64,000 nt of DNA from positions 62,001 to 126,000 of the forward strand of contig JACSRW010000022.1 in the NCBI GenBank assembly GCA_014879565.1, written 5' to 3'. The position numbers and the translations under genes were made by a program. The notes below the pieces were generated by a model. That model had not been told where the DNA came from. It saw only the letters and a program-made list of their open reading frames with translations, and ran no database searches. Numbering within the stretch: position 1 is the first letter of the stretch; each line of letters starts with the position of its first letter. Source of the stretch: Chitinophagaceae bacterium. GTDB lineage: Bacteria > Bacteroidota > Bacteroidia > Chitinophagales > Chitinophagaceae. Shown piece after piece: positions 60,903-64,000 of this stretch.

Positions 60903-63035
60903 CTAAAACATTTTTTTCAACCCCTCCCAGCGTACTTTCCAGGTACCATCTTTCGGGAAACCGATATTTATTTCCTTATCTGCATCAGCGCCGGTACACA
61001 TTAATGCGACCGCGTTTAATAAACCCCCATTACCGGGCAGGTAGATCGTTAGCCGTTCATCCTGGTAATTATGTCCGTTGACCAGATAGGTATTTGTACG
61101 CACAGGCATCAGCAGGGCATTTACCGCATCTTCCGGCCGGTGCAGGCGGGCGGCCGTCATGGCCATCAGGGGATAATCCCAGCCCCAGGTCTCCTTCCAG
61201 TCCCACATTTTTAATACGATATCATAGGTCTTATTCATCACCGCGGTATCCAGTCCGTTAGCAGCCGGGATGGTACTGTAGGCGCCTAATACAGCCGGAT
61301 GATCGGTAAGGTATTTTGAACCGGGGGTATAACAGTCAGGCGTATTCGCAGCGGCGAGATATACGCCATTCAGCTGCGGAAGCGGCGCGAGTTTTTTGAT
61401 GATATAATCCCATTTCTCCTGGCGGGGCAATCCGGTCCGGATACGCCATTGCTGGGCTACTTCCAGGGCCCAGCTCCAGTAGGCCAATTCGTAAGTGGGG
61501 TTATAGGTCTGCACGGCATCAAAACATTCCTGCGCCGGGATCAGTCCTTTTCCCAGGTTATATTTCTGCGTTACCGGATCTTTTGTGGGGAAGGAAGCCA
61601 TGAACTCCGCTGTTTCAAATAAAAGCTGACTGTATTTCTTCAGCACAGCCGGATCCTTTTTCTGCCGGTAAAGTTGTTCAGCCATATAAATGAAATGCGG
61701 CTGCTGCCAGATCAGAAAAGCCCCAACGGATGAAGGGGTTTCTTCTCCGCTATGATCTGTCATCTTTTGCCAGCGCAGTCCTTCAAAACCCTGGCGTTTG
61801 GCAATGGCCCTGGCTTTATCAGCCACGTTGAAATACCAGTCAAGACTGCGCTCCAGCAACTGCGGTCGTCCCCACTGGGCATAATGCGCGGCATGCCACC
61901 AGTGCATTTCGAGATGGGGTTTGCCATACCAGCTGTTGTAGGTAAGTCCTGTTTCCTGGGGAGGATAGGCTGAAGCACATTGAATACGGGTGAGGTACTG
62001 GGAGAGTATCACCCTTCTTTCCAGTTCAAAGGCACGGGAATCGGTGCTGCCGGAAAAGTCAACCGCGCCACCGGAATTCCAGAACCGTTTCCAGAAAGCC
62101 TTACTGCTTTTGCTGATCAGGGCAAAACTGCCCGCTTCCTTTTTGGTCAGCTGACAAAAATTCACCACGACCTCCCAGCTGTTCTGCTTAACCATTGCCG
62201 GGGTCAGTAAAAAATAATGCGGTCCCGCCTGTTTCCATTGCGAACTGCCGGTCCAGAAGGTATTGACCCGGTAGGCCGTGGAATCCAGTGTACGGCGGAT
62301 CAGTAACCCATTGTCCCGAAAAGCCAGCGCGGTTGACTGATGCTGTTCATCCCGGCCCCAGTTATTCCCCACATCCTTGAATTGTCCGTTGGGATAAGGG
62401 AAACGCAGCCGCACACTGATCCGTTGCTGATTCAGTAAAGGCGACAAAATCCGGAAGGCCACGGCTTCCTGGAACTCATCACAGGCCGTAAAGACCTCCA
62501 CCGGCACCCCTTCCACGGTGAATTTGCTGTGTATGATGCCGGTCCACATATTGAGTTGCTGGTTGATATCTTTTATATCTGCAGGTCCGGCCAGGGTACC
62601 GTCTTTCTTTTTTATTTCCATGCCCACATTACCGAGTTGCAGGCGGTGCGGGTTCACCCGGAAATACTCTACCGTTTTTCTGGCCCGTTCGGGTTCTTTG
62701 GGCTGCACCATGTAGGAAATTTGTTTTCCTTCCAGGGTATAGGTTTTTAACGCATCATTCCGGTTGAGGTTTTCCGTATTGGGGAAGCTGTGCCAGCCCC
62801 AGGCAGATTGGGTGCCCAGCGGCACGCCTTTGGCATAGGCATCCGGGAATGATTGCATACCGGTGACATCCACCGTAAAGGCAAAATTCCCGTTGCCCAC
62901 ACTCAGGGAAGAAAGGGAATCCAGTTTATTCACCTTAACCGTATGCCTTTTTACCAGCGCTTCCCGGTTGATGGGCTGGGCAGCTAAAAGGTTTGATAAA
63001 AAAAGAAAAGACAACCAACCCAAATTCCTGCTCAT
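60903..63035 (-). CDS. Secreted six-hairpin glycosidase, GH65/GH95-like, 710 aa
   Basis: After a signal peptide ending LLAAQ, a beta-sandwich domain (SSLSVGNGNFAFTVDVTGMQSFP) leads into an (alpha/alpha)6 barrel containing NSWYGKPHLEMHWWHAAHYAQWGRP near residue 375, where the Glu is a good candidate general acid, and TPSSVGAFLIWQQPHFIYMAEQLYR. The overall plan matches clan GH-L/GH95-type enzymes. Members act on many sugars; in this neighbourhood an alpha-linked rhamnose or galactose in RG-I is likely, but that is inferred from context only. The palindromic repeat copy 2 lies just upstream. Confidence 0.8.
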   Translation of the reverse strand: MSRNLGWLSFLFLSNLLAAQPINREALVKRHTVKVNKLDSLSSLSVGNGNFAFTVDVTGMQSFPDAYAKGVPLGTQSAWGWHSFPNTENLNRNDALKTYTLEGKQISYMVQPKEPERARKTVEYFRVNPHRLQLGNVGMEIKKKDGTLAGPADIKDINQQLNMWTGIIHSKFTVEGVPVEVFTACDEFQEAVAFRILSPLLNQQRISVRLRFPYPNGQFKDVGNNWGRDEQHQSTALAFRDNGLLIRRTLDSTAYRVNTFWTGSSQWKQAGPHYFLLTPAMVKQNSWEVVVNFCQLTKKEAGSFALISKSSKAFWKRFWNSGGAVDFSGSTDSRAFELERRVILSQYLTRIQCASAYPPQETGLTYNSWYGKPHLEMHWWHAAHYAQWGRPQLLERSLDWYFNVADKARAIAKRQGFEGLRWQKMTDHSGEETPSSVGAFLIWQQPHFIYMAEQLYRQKKDPAVLKKYSQLLFETAEFMASFPTKDPVTQKYNLGKGLIPAQECFDAVQTYNPTYELAYWSWALEVAQQWRIRTGLPRQEKWDYIIKKLAPLPQLNGVYLAAANTPDCYTPGSKYLTDHPAVLGAYSTIPAANGLDTAVMNKTYDIVLKMWDWKETWGWDYPLMAMTAARLHRPEDAVNALLMPVRTNTYLVNGHNYQDERLTIYLPGNGGLLNAVALMCTGADADKEINIGFPKDGTWKVRWEGLKKMF

Positions 63036-63075
63036 ATCAATAATTTAAAAATCATTATAGCATTGTACCCACAAT

Positions 63076-63092
63076 GCACCCCTACAGGGTGC
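63076..63092. repeat. Palindromic repeat, copy 2 (stem GCACCC/GGGTGC)
   Basis: GCACCCCTACAGGGTGC, a six-pair stem with CTACA loop, identical in its 15-base core to copy 1. It sits in the short gap between the GH2 gene and the GH65-like gene. Confidence 0.7.
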
Positions 63093-63102
63093 TCCCCACT
63101 CC

Positions 63103-64000
63103 CTAAAACACATTATCCACCGCCGGCCGGCTATACTGCTCCTTACTATTCGTTGTTTTCGGCAATCCGAAATAGAAATACAAGGTACGTTTCTTACTGC
63201 CGTCGAGGTGGTTGAGTTCGCTCATAGGACCGTAGACCTTTGTGTTGGTGGTAAGACCGGTAGCCAGTTTGGTGCCGATGGGCGGAATGCAATCGAGGAA
63301 AGAGATATTACCCACCGGTAATTCAGGGTGGGGCCTGGTGCCGCTGCTGAGGGCATAGAAATCAAATAAGCGGACAAAGAGCCCGTTATCGGGAGAAGCA
63401 AAATAGAGCTTGCCTTCCACGGTGCTGAGCTCCATCCAGGTGATCTCACCGTAATAACCTTTGAACTCGGGATAGATATGGGCGGAATAACCGGTATGGG
63501 TATTGTTATAGATCTTCTGCCACACATTCACCGGGGTGCCGGCCATACGGTTCTTCCACTGACGATAAGGTCCTTTACCCAGCCAGCGGGCGCCGAGGAT
63601 ATAATTCTCGGGGTAATTAAAACTGATACCGGCAAAGGGCAGATCGCCTTTAGCGTTGTACTCGTATTCTAACGTAGTCCAGCCACTGCTGCTGATCTTC
63701 CAGCGGGTATATTTGAGATCACCACTATAGGTGAACTCCACTACGGCCTCATTGCCCTCTTTCCAGGCTTTGGAACTGGTGACAGCCGCCGTGCCTTTTA
63801 CCAGCACCGGACCATTGTTGAAGGATAAGACATAATCATTGGCGGTATTCTTCGTGGTGACCAGGTTACCGGATTTTTTATCGAGTACCACGGTTACTTC
63901 GCCACCACGGATGTTGTACACGGTATCGGTCTCCGTGATGAAGGTGGAATCATTCTTTATCGTTACAAAATTCTGTAACTGATCTTTCTTCGATTTTACT
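63103..64000 (-). CDS. GH2-family glycosidase, C-terminal part (cut by window edge)
   Basis: The frame is open from the right edge to the stop at 63103, 298 codons. It encodes the C-terminal galactose-mutarotase-like domain of GH2 beta-galactosidase-type enzymes: VYNIRGGEVTVVLDKKSG, NYILGARWLGKGPYRQWKNRM and YYGEITWMELST. The catalytic TIM barrel is beyond the window. In a rhamnogalacturonan locus such enzymes often act as beta-galactosidases or beta-glucuronidases on side chains. An in-frame GTG at 63921 is not the real start. Confidence 0.87.
   Translation of the reverse strand, partial: VKSKKDQLQNFVTIKNDSTFITETDTVYNIRGGEVTVVLDKKSGNLVTTKNTANDYVLSFNNGPVLVKGTAAVTSSKAWKEGNEAVVEFTYSGDLKYTRWKISSSGWTTLEYEYNAKGDLPFAGISFNYPENYILGARWLGKGPYRQWKNRMAGTPVNVWQKIYNNTHTGYSAHIYPEFKGYYGEITWMELSTVEGKLYFASPDNGLFVRLFDFYALSSGTRPHPELPVGNISFLDCIPPIGTKLATGLTTNTKVYGPMSELNHLDGSKKRTLYFYFGLPKTTNSKEQYSRPAVDNVF

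Overview
The window looks like chromosomal DNA of a Bacteroidota bacterium, most likely a member of the Chitinophagaceae or a close relative. The case rests on PorP/SprF proteins paired with type IX secretion (T9SS) sorting domains, many secreted proteins whose signal peptides end in AQ or SAQ, a near-absence of Shine-Dalgarno sequences, and a Bacteroidota-type promoter (TTG, 19 bases, TAnnTTTG) in front of grpE. Base composition is even and moderate. I see no rRNA, tRNA, CRISPR array, insertion sequence or prophage.

Left part (1-9.5 kb). The start of dnaB enters from the left edge. After a 411-base intergenic region come a small protein of unknown function with a clear terminator and an M19-like amidohydrolase. 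Five tightly spaced genes follow (3413-9503): a membrane protein with a coiled coil, a small basic protein, an exported beta-barrel with a coiled-coil insert, an M4-like HExxH metalloprotease without signal peptide, and a ComEC-like metallo-beta-lactamase-fold hydrolase. I do not recognise this set as a described system. It is the best candidate for something new in the window.

Middle part (9.5-41.4 kb). Housekeeping genes (recN, a CdsZ-like zinc-ribbon protein, a Nif3-like protein, an RlmI-like methyltransferase, grpE-dnaJ, hpt, recG, a WecA/MraY-like transferase) alternate with envelope genes. The latter include two loci in which a giant PKD protein with a type B T9SS sorting domain lies directly upstream of a PorP/SprF gene (17180-22548 on +, 37818-33196 on -), a very small type A sorting-domain protein, a protein with an MG2-like N-terminus and a TonB plug but no barrel, a VWA protein and a GH73 glucosaminidase.

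Right part (41.4-64 kb). This part handles pectin. A seven-gene minus-strand operon encodes L-rhamnose uptake (RhaT), a fused rhamnulose-1-phosphate aldolase/dehydrogenase, rhamnose isomerase, rhamnulokinase and the LutABC lactate oxidation complex. Together these carry rhamnose to DHAP and pyruvate. A divergent GntR-family regulator with a palindromic operator candidate probably controls it. Next to it, nine minus-strand genes, the last cut by the window edge, encode secreted rhamnogalacturonan-degrading enzymes: two CE12 esterases, a PL11 lyase, a GH28 protein, a tiny secreted peptide, a GH43-like protein, two six-hairpin glycosidases and a GH2 enzyme. No SusC/SusD pair is in view. The enzymes would release rhamnose outside the cytoplasm, and the operon would take it up and burn it.
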